DNA from: an uncultured Bacteroidales bacterium
GTDB lineage: Bacteria; Bacteroidota; Bacteroidia; Bacteroidales; ML635J-15
Assembly: GCA_905233405.1 (NCBI GenBank)
Contig: CAJOEG010000116.1
Coordinates: 5,366-14,305 of the forward strand
Length of the DNA: 8,940 nucleotides
Direction of reading: 5' to 3'
The notes beneath the pieces were generated by a model. It was given only the letters and a program-made list of their open reading frames with translations. It was not told where the DNA came from and did no database searches. Both the position numbers and the translations under genes were made by a program. Below, piece after piece: positions 1-5,808 of the stretch. Within the stretch, counting starts at the first letter, position 1, and each line of letters begins with the position of its first letter.

Positions 1-791
1 ACGCTACGGATAGAAATTGCAGCACCACCACGAGTATCACCATCCAACTTGGTAAGGATAACACCATCGAAATCAAGCCTGTCGTTGAATTCCTTAGCAG
101 TATTTACAGCATCCTGACCAGTCATCGAGTCAACTACGAAAAGAATTTCCTGCGGATTGATTGCCTTCTTGATGTTTTCGATTTCGTTCATCATTTCCTC
201 GTCAACAGCCAGACGACCTGCGGTATCGACGATTACTACATCGTAGCCGTAGGTCTTGGCGTGCTTAATACCATTCTGGGCAATCTGCACAGGATTCTTG
301 TTGTCGTCTTCGCTGTAAACTGGAACGTTTATCTGTTCACCAAGCACCTTGATTTGTTCGATAGCAGCAGGACGGTAAACGTCGCAGGCAACGAGCAAAG
401 GCTTCTTGTTGCGCTTGGTCTTCAGCATATTTGCCAGCTTGCCGCTGAAGGTTGTCTTACCAGAACCTTGCAGACCCGACATAAGTATTATTGCTGGATT
501 TCCCTTGGTGTTGATGTCGACGGCGGTTTCGCCCATAAGTTTGGCAAGTTCGTCGTGGGCAATCTTAACCATCAACTGGCTTGGTTTTATGGACTTGATT
601 ACATTCTGACCCATTGCCACTTCCTTCACAGTTTCGGTGAACTGCTTGGCTGTCTTGTAGTTGACATCGGCATCAAGCAACGCCTTACGAACGTCCTTTA
701 GTGTTTCGGCAACATTTATTTCGGTAATTTTTCCTTCGCCCTTCAGTATCTTGAACGACCTCTCTAATCTTTCCGATAAACTTTCAAACAT
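1..791 (-). CDS. ffh: Signal recognition particle protein Ffh (N-terminal part, cut by window edge)
   Basis: Ffh is the SRP54-type GTPase that binds 4.5S RNA and signal sequences and delivers ribosomes to FtsY at the inner membrane. The reading frame starts at ATG 789-791 (MFESLSERLERSFKILKGEG) and gives 263 codons before the left edge. Residues 1 to about 90 form the helical N domain. The G domain follows, with P-loop GLQGSGKTT at about 106-114, DVYRPAA at about 137-143, DTAGR at about 189-193 and TKLDGDTRGGA at about 247-257. The methionine-rich M domain lies outside the window. All GTPase motifs are intact. No TAnnTTTG element is evident in the 42 nt between the start codon and the upstream tRNA-Thr gene, so ffh is probably transcribed through that tRNA. 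Identification is secure from the motif order. Confidence 0.97.
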   Translation of the reverse strand, partial: MFESLSERLERSFKILKGEGKITEINVAETLKDVRKALLDADVNYKTAKQFTETVKEVAMGQNVIKSIKPSQLMVKIAHDELAKLMGETAVDINTKGNPAIILMSGLQGSGKTTFSGKLANMLKTKRNKKPLLVACDVYRPAAIEQIKVLGEQINVPVYSEDDNKNPVQIAQNGIKHAKTYGYDVVIVDTAGRLAVDEEMMNEIENIKKAINPQEILFVVDSMTGQDAVNTAKEFNDRLDFDGVILTKLDGDTRGGAAISIRS

Positions 792-807
792 ATTGTTTTC
801 TAATTCG

Positions 808-821
808 TTAGTCTTGACTAA
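808..821. other. Short dyad in the ffh leader
   Basis: TTAGTC and GACTAA are inverted around a two-base centre in the 42 nt between tRNA-Thr and the ffh start codon. As RNA it could form only a five-pair hairpin with a four-base loop. It may be a protein-binding dyad, an RNA processing mark or chance. Only the symmetry is seen. Confidence 0.3.
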
Positions 822-833
822 AAATGAAAAAAG

Positions 834-906
<73 letters not shown>

Positions 907-925
907 ACTTAATAAATAAGTGGTG

Positions 926-955
926 CAAAAGTATATCTTTTTTCGGATATGCAAA
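926..955 (-). promoter_or_regulatory. Promoter for tRNA-Thr (and probably ffh)
   Basis: On the minus strand, TACTTTTG (926-933) matches the Bacteroidota -7 consensus TAnnTTTG. A TTTG at 952-955 serves as the -33 element with an 18-bp spacer, close to the usual 19-21. Transcription would start about 10-15 nt before the tRNA 5' end. The -33 element overlaps one arm of the 945-989 inverted repeat. This is a match to a known consensus, not a mapped start. Confidence 0.6.
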
Positions 956-1028
956 AATATTTTTTGCGAGTTTTTAAGTTTGCATATCCATTATTCAAAC
1001 AGCATCCTGTATTGGTCAAATGGATATG
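945..1028. repeat. Alternating inverted repeats (GGATATG family)
   Basis: Three arms occur in alternating orientation. GGATATGCAAA (945-955) is the perfect reverse complement of 979-989. The overlapping segment CATATCCATT (983-992) is the perfect reverse complement of 1019-1028. A smaller palindrome, GCAAAAA/TTTTTGC (951-957 with 961-967), competes with the first pair. The block fills the space between the lipoprotein stop (1041) and the tRNA-Thr promoter. The second pair could form a hairpin in the lipoprotein mRNA 12 nt after its stop codon, but no T-run follows it. Function unknown: a weak terminator, a regulatory dyad and a degenerate mobile repeat are all possible. Confidence 0.6.
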
Positions 1029-1040
1029 AAAACTTTTTGA

Positions 1041-1610
1041 TTACCAAGAAATTGTTTTTCCAAATATGATGCCTTCTGCCGTTGTTTTTTCGTTTTCTGT
1101 GTTTGATGTTAAACCATACTCTCCAGATTCATTAATTGTCCTTTCTGCATTACCCTTGTTTATTATGCCGGTTATTTGCAATGAAGACGATTTGTATTTG
1201 GAACTATTGTAAGAAGAACTCTGACTCCCTTTTAATGAAAGGTTTCCTGTGATAATTATATGTCCGCTGCTGTTGTTGTTTTTGTTTGTGTACAAATGCT
1301 TATAGTTGCTGAATGAAAATACTAAGTCGAACGTATCGATGTTGGTACTTTGGTCCGCATTAACATTTCCATTTATAGTTACGCTTCCTCCGTATGCACT
1401 TTCTGCCTCAATATGTTTGTCTCCAGAAGGATGGCCTGCAATATTTTGGTTCCATATATTGTATATGGAATTATTTACGGCAAATGCTATATACTTATAA
1501 TAAGATTCGTCGCTTATGGTATTTTTGTTTTCTTTGCTACATCCGCTTATAAACGGAAATGAAATTAAGATGGATAGAACGATGCTAATTGCAATGAGAT
1601 CTTTTTTCAT
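1041..1610 (-). CDS. Hypothetical AT-rich lipoprotein
   Basis: I do not recognise the family of this 189-aa protein. The N-terminus (MKK, then a hydrophobic stretch to about residue 22) ends in lipobox ISGC with Cys24, so export and lipidation by the Lgt/LspA route are expected. The mature part is rich in Asn, Ser, Thr and Gly and looks beta-structured. Three similar strand motifs recur: GGSVTINGNVN at 74-84, GHIIITGNLSL at 116-125 and SLQITGII at 143-150, with a Ser/Lys-rich linker at about 128-143. The last residues are ISW. The ATG at 1608-1610 sits directly before the signal peptide, and a TAnnTTTG element lies about 40 nt upstream. The gene appears monocistronic. Its base composition is more AT-rich than the flanking ffh and pta genes, which may mean accessory origin. 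Confidence 0.75.
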   Translation of the reverse strand: MKKDLIAISIVLSILISFPFISGCSKENKNTISDESYYKYIAFAVNNSIYNIWNQNIAGHPSGDKHIEAESAYGGSVTINGNVNADQSTNIDTFDLVFSFSNYKHLYTNKNNNSSGHIIITGNLSLKGSQSSSYNSSKYKSSSLQITGIINKGNAERTINESGEYGLTSNTENEKTTAEGIIFGKTISW

Positions 1611-1649
1611 GTTAATCGATGTTTTCTGTTAATTTTGAATTTGTCGAGG

Positions 1650-1657
1650 CAAATTTA
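1650..1657 (-). promoter_or_regulatory. -7 element for the lipoprotein gene
   Basis: The minus-strand sequence TAAATTTG matches TAnnTTTG and lies about 40 nt before the ATG, which would give a leader of roughly 33 nt. No clear TTTG is found at the -33 position, so support rests on the -7 match and its placement. Confidence 0.45.
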
Positions 1658-1741
1658 TAAAAAATATTCGAAAGAGGAATAATAAAATCGTAAATTTATA
1701 GTTTTTTTTGTATACACCCCCTTCATTTAACCGCCCCATGA

Positions 1742-1829
1742 GCTTCGCATGCTGAGCCTGTCGAAGTATCGAAGGGTAAGGTTAATAGGCATTATATCAT
1801 TTCGTCACCTTGACTTCGACAAGCTCAGC
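1742..1829. repeat. REP-like inverted repeat pair
   Basis: GCTGAGCCTGTCGAAG (1751-1766) and CTTCGACAAGCTCAGC (1814-1829) are reverse complements over 15 of 16 positions, separated by 47 bp. Extra CTTCG/CGAAG arms at 1743-1747, 1762-1766 and 1770-1774 allow a smaller hairpin in the left half. The CTTCGACAGGCTCAG core resembles widely dispersed intergenic palindromes in bacterial genomes. The position between two promoters and outside any gene fits a REP-type element. The asymmetry and mismatch suggest an old, degenerate copy. Confidence 0.6.
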
Positions 1830-1991
1830 TAGCGGATTTATTCAAATGCTAACTATTTGTGTCGTAAGTAACAACATTGTCTACATGAAAGAGCCGTAGA
1901 TTTGTGGTTTTTTGCTTGATAATCAGCGATATAGTTAATTTGGTGCTTTGGTGTGCTTGTTGATAACTTCTGCTAAAAAACATTAATTTTC

Positions 1992-2025
1992 ATTGTCAAT
2001 TTTCGCCATAAAAAACTTACCTTTG
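1992..2025 (+). promoter_or_regulatory. Promoter for pta-ackA
   Basis: TACCTTTG (2018-2025) is an exact match to the Bacteroidota -7 consensus TAnnTTTG. ATTG at 1992-1995 is a possible -33 element with a slightly long 22-bp spacer. Transcription would start near 2032, leaving a leader of about 33 nt before the pta ATG, with no Shine-Dalgarno sequence in it. Confidence 0.55.
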
Positions 2026-2064
2026 GTTTTTCAAATTTTGGAACAATAAAATTATAATACAACA

Positions 2065-3075
2065 ATGGATTTGATTCAAGAAATTATTAGAAATGCGCAG
2101 GCTAACAAACAGCGCATCGTACTCCCCGAAGGTGACGAACCTCGTACATTAAAGGCAGCAGACCAGATTATTGCAGACGGTATCGCCGATGTAATCCTGA
2201 TTGGTCCTGCACAGAAAATTGCTGAAATGACAGCCGAATTCGGTTTGAAGAACATCAGCAAGGCTCGCATTATCGACCCGAAGAACAATCCCGAAAAGAA
2301 GAAGTATGCCGAAATGCTTTACGAAATCCGCAAGGCAAAGGGTATGACAATGGAACAGGCAGAAGGTCTTGCCGAGAACTTCATGTACCTCGGTATCCTC
2401 TTGGTTAAGGCTGGCGAAGCAGATGGTCTCGTAAGTGGTGCCCGTTCGACAACTGGCGATATGCTCCGTCCTGCATTGCAGATTATCAAGACCGTTCCTG
2501 GCGTAAGCTGCGTATCTGGTGCATTTATCATGTTCCTCCCCGAAGGCAGCAAGTACGGAACCGACGGCAAGATGGTATTCGCCGACTGCGCTGTTACTCC
2601 AATGCCCGATGCAAAACAGCTCGCAGAAATCGCTGTCTGCACCGCTGACACAGCAAAGAACATTGCAAAGATCGATCCGGCAGTTGCTATCCTCAGCTTC
2701 TCGACAAAGGGTTCGGCAAAGCACGAAGTTGTTGACAAGGTTATCGAAGCTACACGTCTTGCTCAGGAAGCTCGTCCCGACCTGCTTCTCGACGGTGAAC
2801 TTCAGGCCGATGCCGCTATCGTTCCGTCGGTTGGCTCAAGCAAGGCTCCGGGCAGCAAGGTTGCTGGTAAGGCTAACACCTTGGTATTCCCATGCCTCGA
2901 AGTCGGTAACATCGCTTACAAGCTCGTTCAGCGTCTTGCTGGTGCCGAGGCTGTCGGTCCAGTTCTTCAGGGTCTCGCTAAGCCGTGCAACGACCTCAGC
3001 CGCGGATGCTCGGTTGAAGATGTTTACAAACTAGTTGCTATCACTTGCAACCAGGCAATAGCTCAGAAAAAATAA
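2065..3075 (+). CDS. pta: Phosphate acetyltransferase
   Basis: Pta converts acetyl-CoA and phosphate to acetyl phosphate and CoA in the cytoplasm, the first step of acetate formation with ATP gain. At 336 aa it is the short, catalytic-domain-only form and lacks the N-terminal regulatory domain of the enterobacterial enzyme. Family motifs run in order: VLPEGDEPRTLKAA at 19-32, SGARSTTGDMLRPAL at 124-138 (Arg135 corresponds to a catalytic arginine of the Methanosarcina enzyme), VFADCAVTPMPDA at 171-183, SFSTKGSAKH at 211-220, and ALVFP-like and NDLSRGCSVEDV at about 271-320 (Ser312, Arg313 and Asp319 match the active-site Ser-Arg-Asp set). The ATG follows a good promoter. ackA begins 25 nt after the stop. 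C-ending codons such as AAC, ATC and CTC are frequent, as in highly expressed genes. Confidence 0.97.
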   Translation: MDLIQEIIRNAQANKQRIVLPEGDEPRTLKAADQIIADGIADVILIGPAQKIAEMTAEFGLKNISKARIIDPKNNPEKKKYAEMLYEIRKAKGMTMEQAEGLAENFMYLGILLVKAGEADGLVSGARSTTGDMLRPALQIIKTVPGVSCVSGAFIMFLPEGSKYGTDGKMVFADCAVTPMPDAKQLAEIAVCTADTAKNIAKIDPAVAILSFSTKGSAKHEVVDKVIEATRLAQEARPDLLLDGELQADAAIVPSVGSSKAPGSKVAGKANTLVFPCLEVGNIAYKLVQRLAGAEAVGPVLQGLAKPCNDLSRGCSVEDVYKLVAITCNQAIAQKK

Positions 3076-3100
3076 TCATTAACAACAAAATAGGTAAAAG

Positions 3101-4318
3101 ATGAAAATATTAGTTTTAAACTGCGGTAGTTCTTCAATTAAATACCAGCTCATCAACATTGACGCTAACAACAATTCTACCGTAATGGCAAAAGGTCTTC
3201 TCGAAAGAATAGGCCTCGAAATGGGAGAATTCACCCACAAGTACAACGGACAGAAGCATTACGAACAGACTCCAATCGCCGACCACACTGCCGGTATCAG
3301 AATGGTTCTCAAGGCTCTCACCGATCCTGAAATGGGTGTAATCAAGGACTTGAAGGAAATCGAAGCTGTAGGTAACCGCGTTGCTCACGGTGGCGAACTT
3401 TTCAAGGCTAGTGCTCTCGTTAACGACGATGTAATCGAGAAGATCAAGTCGTTGATGGAACTCGCACCACTTCACACTCCTGGTAACTTGGCAGGTATCT
3501 ACGCTATGCGCGAAGTATTGCCGAATGTTCCGCAGGCAGTTGTATTCGATACCGCTTTCCACCAGACACTTCCTCCGAAGTCGTTCCTCTATGGTTTGCC
3601 ATACGAATACTACCAGAAGTATCATCTCCGCCGCTACGGTTTCCACGGAACAAGCCACGGCTTTGTTGCCGAGAAGGCTGCCAAGATGATTGGCAAGGAC
3701 TGGAAAGACCTCAAGATAATTAGCTGCCACCTCGGTAGCGGTGCATCTATTGCTGCAATCGACCACGGAAAGTCTGTTGATACCACAATGGGTCTCACAG
3801 CTCTCGAAGGTCTTATCATGGGTAGCCGTCCAGGTGACATTGACCCAGGTGCAGTATTGTATATTGTAGAAAAAGAACTCGCAGAAGGCAAGACTATGAA
3901 GGATATTACAAATATCTTCTACAAGAAGAGCGGTCTTGTTGGTATCAGCGGTGGCAAGCAGGATATGCGTGACATCCGTGCAGGTCGCGATGCAGGTGAC
4001 GAAAGAAGCACCTACGCATTCGATATGTTTGCACAGCGCGTAAAACGCTACATCGGCGGTTACATGGCCGAGATGGGCGGATGCGACATCCTTCTGTTCA
4101 CAGGCGGTATCGGCGAAAATGCATGGTTTATGCGTCACCCGATTCTCGAGAACATGGAATGCCTCGGCATTAAGGTCGATATGGAAAAGAACGACAAGAT
4201 TATGGGCGAAGATGCAGTTATCTCAACCCCCGATTCGAAGGTTACGACAATCGTTGTTACTACCGACGAGGAATATGTAATTGCAATGGACACCATGAAG
4301 CTCGTTCAAGGCAAGTAA
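3101..4318 (+). CDS. ackA: Acetate kinase
   Basis: AckA converts acetyl phosphate and ADP to acetate and ATP, completing the pathway begun by Pta. The 405-aa length is normal for this ASKHA-fold kinase. Catalytic positions known from the Methanosarcina enzyme are all present: Asn7 in LVLNCGSSS, Arg93 in GNRVAHGG, Asp150 in VFDTAFHQT, His182 in RRYGFHGTSH, Arg243 in MGSRPGDIDPG and Glu390 in TTDEEYVIA. The phosphate-binding loops HLGSGAS (210-216) and FTGGIGEN (333-340) are intact. The gene follows pta by 25 nt with no separate promoter visible, so it is expressed from the pta promoter. Codon use resembles pta. Transcription should stop at the hairpin 22 nt after the stop codon. Confidence 0.98.
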   Translation: MKILVLNCGSSSIKYQLINIDANNNSTVMAKGLLERIGLEMGEFTHKYNGQKHYEQTPIADHTAGIRMVLKALTDPEMGVIKDLKEIEAVGNRVAHGGELFKASALVNDDVIEKIKSLMELAPLHTPGNLAGIYAMREVLPNVPQAVVFDTAFHQTLPPKSFLYGLPYEYYQKYHLRRYGFHGTSHGFVAEKAAKMIGKDWKDLKIISCHLGSGASIAAIDHGKSVDTTMGLTALEGLIMGSRPGDIDPGAVLYIVEKELAEGKTMKDITNIFYKKSGLVGISGGKQDMRDIRAGRDAGDERSTYAFDMFAQRVKRYIGGYMAEMGGCDILLFTGGIGENAWFMRHPILENMECLGIKVDMEKNDKIMGEDAVISTPDSKVTTIVVTTDEEYVIAMDTMKLVQGK

Positions 4319-4332
4319 TTAAATAGGTATTC

Positions 4333-4389
4333 AAAAAAGGCAGTGCTTGTCATTCTGAACTTGTTTCAGAATCTGGCACTGTTTTTTTT
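4333..4389 (+). terminator. Rho-independent terminator after ackA (possibly bidirectional)
   Basis: Outer stem CAGTGC (4341-4346) pairs with GCACTG (4376-4381). Inner stem ATTCTGAA (4352-4359) pairs with TTCAGAAT (4365-4372) around a five-base loop. The two stems are joined by an asymmetric internal loop. Eight T (4382-4389) follow and six A (4333-4338) precede, so the structure could work on both strands. It closes the pta-ackA operon. Confidence 0.8.
4350..4373. repeat. REP-like palindrome forming the terminator core
   Basis: The segment from 4350 to 4373 (TCATTCTGAA, loop, TTCAGAATC) resembles palindromes dispersed through Bacteroidota intergenic regions, often seen with TCCTGAA in place of TTCTGAA. 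It lies 38 nt before a REP-associated transposase gene. The symmetry is seen directly; the family assignment comes from memory of similar repeats. Confidence 0.5.
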
Positions 4390-4410
4390 GATGGTGCAAT
4401 AGAATATATT

Positions 4411-4965
4411 TTGAAAGAAAAATTTCAGGGAAAATACAGAATCGCATCAGTGCGCGCATCGTGGCACGATTACCGTTGCGGTGCGTATTTCGTAACTATA
4501 TGTACCAAAGACCGTGAACATTATTTTGGCGAAATTAGAAATGATGAAAACGGTGATTCAAAAATGTATTTGTCACCTATTGGGGAAATGGCAGACAAAT
4601 GTTGGCGGGCAATCCCACAACATTTTCCGCATGTTCAAATTCCATTATGGGTTGTGATGCCAGATCATATACATGGGATTGTGATTATTGATGATTTTGT
4701 AGAGACGCAAAATTTTGCATCTCTACATGATAACGAAACCAATAAATTTGGTCCGCAATCAAAAAATCTGGCATCTGTGATTCGTGGATTCAAAATCGGT
4801 GTGACAAAATTTGCCCGCCAAAACAATATTCCTTTTTTATGGCAATCCAGATATTACGACCGCATTATCCGTGATTCTGTCGGAATGAAACGCATTGCCG
4901 AATACATTGAAAACAATGTGGCAGAATGGGATGAGAATAAAGATATTGACTATCAAATAGATTAA
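4411..4965 (+). CDS. REP-associated tyrosine transposase (RAYT, Y1/HUH family)
   Basis: RAYTs are single-copy, domesticated relatives of the IS200/IS605 TnpA. They cut and rejoin single-stranded REP hairpins with a catalytic tyrosine, and they are linked to the spread of REP sequences. This 184-aa protein shows the family order. It opens with an RxxSWHDYRCGAYFVTICTKDRE segment (about 14-36), followed by the metal-binding HUH-type motif MPDHIHGIV (83-91, His86 and His88) and then the late SRYYDRIIRD motif (146-155), whose Tyr148 or Tyr149 is the expected nucleophile. No ATG exists upstream in frame, and the first conserved block begins at about residue 14, so TTG at 4411 is the likely start. 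Residues 97-106 (VETQNFASLH) are encoded by a 30-nt palindrome. There is no transposon end or partner tnpB. All key residues are intact. Confidence 0.9.
   Translation: MKEKFQGKYRIASVRASWHDYRCGAYFVTICTKDREHYFGEIRNDENGDSKMYLSPIGEMADKCWRAIPQHFPHVQIPLWVVMPDHIHGIVIIDDFVETQNFASLHDNETNKFGPQSKNLASVIRGFKIGVTKFARQNNIPFLWQSRYYDRIIRDSVGMKRIAEYIENNVAEWDENKDIDYQID
4698..4727. repeat. 30-nt palindrome inside the RAYT reading frame
   Basis: Starting at 4698 the half-site TGTAGAGACGCAAAA is followed immediately by its reverse complement. Fourteen of fifteen pairs match, the exception being C4706 against A4719. It resembles GTAGAGACGC-type palindromes dispersed in some bacterial genomes. It inserts about ten residues between the HUH block and the rest of the protein without breaking the frame, which suggests a repeat that landed in a tolerant surface loop. 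Confidence 0.75.
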
Positions 4966-4975
4966 ATAAAACAAT

Positions 4976-4983
4976 TATCTTTG
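4976..4983 (+). promoter_or_regulatory. -7 element for the envelope-gene cluster
   Basis: TATCTTTG matches TAnnTTTG exactly and lies 26 nt before the ATG at 5010, so the leader would be about 20 nt. It sits just after the RAYT stop codon. No good -33 element is seen at the normal distance. It probably starts the transcript for the six genes downstream. Confidence 0.5.
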
Positions 4984-5009
4984 CAGAATTAATTTAACAC
5001 AAACAAGGC

Positions 5010-5806
5010 ATGAAACGATTTTCAATTATGCTGATTTTACTTCTGTCCATGTGCGTTGCCATGGGACAGAAAACCTCATTGGAACACTCGCGCGTACCTA
5101 TATATTTGACTGGTGGCGGAAGTTTGGGGGCAACTGAATTTTACGATGCAGGGGTGTCTCCTTTGCATTATTTGGGATTTGCCCTTGGTGTTGATTTCGG
5201 ACTTACAGTTGAATGGAAAAAATGTCGCATTACGGTCGATAATACTGTCGGCGGATGCTTGGCGGCTGGCAACAAGGCCGATTCCGAGGCTGGTTCAATA
5301 ATAGGGTTGGGTTCCTGTACCGCGTGTCTGAACCTGCCGACGGATTGAGGCTTTGGGTGGGTGGTTCATTCAATCCATATACCGACATTCGCATAAACCA
5401 GAAAATGATGAATGCGGCGGTTGGCCTTACCTCAATGTATGCTATGGATGGAAACTTCCGTTTGGAATTCGACATACCTTCGCGCCGTCGCACCGACTTG
5501 TTTATGTTGTTTGCAGACATAACTTTGCCTCTTGTGGCTTTGGGCGAACGTCCCAGTTATGCGTATGTTTATAACGCAACATCATCAAGCGATCCTGTAG
5601 AGTATGTGCTCGAGGGTTATCAAGAATTTGCAAAGGCTATGCCCGGTGCAACAACCGACATAGGAATATTTTTCAATCTTAAGAATCGCAATAGGATAGG
5701 ACTTTCGTATCGTTGGGATTACTGGACCACGCGCAATGCGTCGGTACATCGCTTCGACAACGCCTATCACACTGTAAATTTAAAGTTCATGTTTAATATC
5801 AATTGA
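5010..5806 (+). pseudogene. Outer-membrane beta-barrel-like protein gene, split by a frameshift
   Basis: The first frame (5010-5348) encodes a signal peptide, MKRFSIMLILLLSMCVAMGQ, cut after AMG or AMGQ, and then short alternating strands (YLGFALGVDFGLTVEWKKCRITVDN). It then runs into a stop at 5346-5348. The second frame is open from about 5243 and continues to TGA 5804-5806 with more barrel-like strands, ending in an aromatic strand, HTVNLKFMFNIN. Joining the frames with one extra base near GGG 5304-5306 gives a smooth IIGVGFLYRV transition and a product of about 265 aa. That length and the C-terminal strand suit a small outer-membrane barrel, but I cannot name the family. The loss of one G in a G-run may be a true mutation, reversible slippage or a sequencing error. 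The S41 gene starts 2 nt after the stop. Confidence 0.7.
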
Positions 5807-5808
5807 TT

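Larger units (their letters stand above)
1611..2064. other. Gene-free divergent intergenic region
   Basis: These 454 bp separate the minus-strand lipoprotein gene from the plus-strand pta-ackA operon. They hold a minus-strand -7 element at about 1650-1657, a REP-like inverted repeat at 1742-1829, and a plus-strand promoter at about 1992-2025. The stretch 1840-1990 has no recognisable gene, RNA or repeat. I found no convincing reading frame in either orientation. Confidence 0.7.

Noticed and set aside
261..701. Plus-strand open frame of 146 codons across ffh
   Set aside because: It lies antisense to the N and G domains of ffh, which has every expected motif. The translation has no recognisable features.
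945..1028. Attachment-site repeats from an element integrated near tRNA-Thr
   Set aside because: The repeats lie on the promoter side of the tRNA, not at its 3' end, and do not match tRNA sequence. No integrase is present.
1958..1966. DnaA-box-like TGTTGATAA upstream of pta
   Set aside because: It is a single copy that differs from the strict consensus by one base, with no cluster, AT-rich unwinding element or dnaA gene nearby, so it does not indicate an origin.
3134..4138. Long minus-strand open frame (334 codons) inside ackA
   Set aside because: It is antisense to a fully conserved acetate kinase gene. Its length follows from the strong codon bias of ackA, and the protein is low in recognisable structure and rich in Cys and His.
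4411..4965. Complete IS200/IS605 insertion sequence
   Set aside because: The gene is of the longer RAYT type, with no tnpB or IscB partner and no paired subterminal ends or target site identified, so a domesticated single gene fits better.
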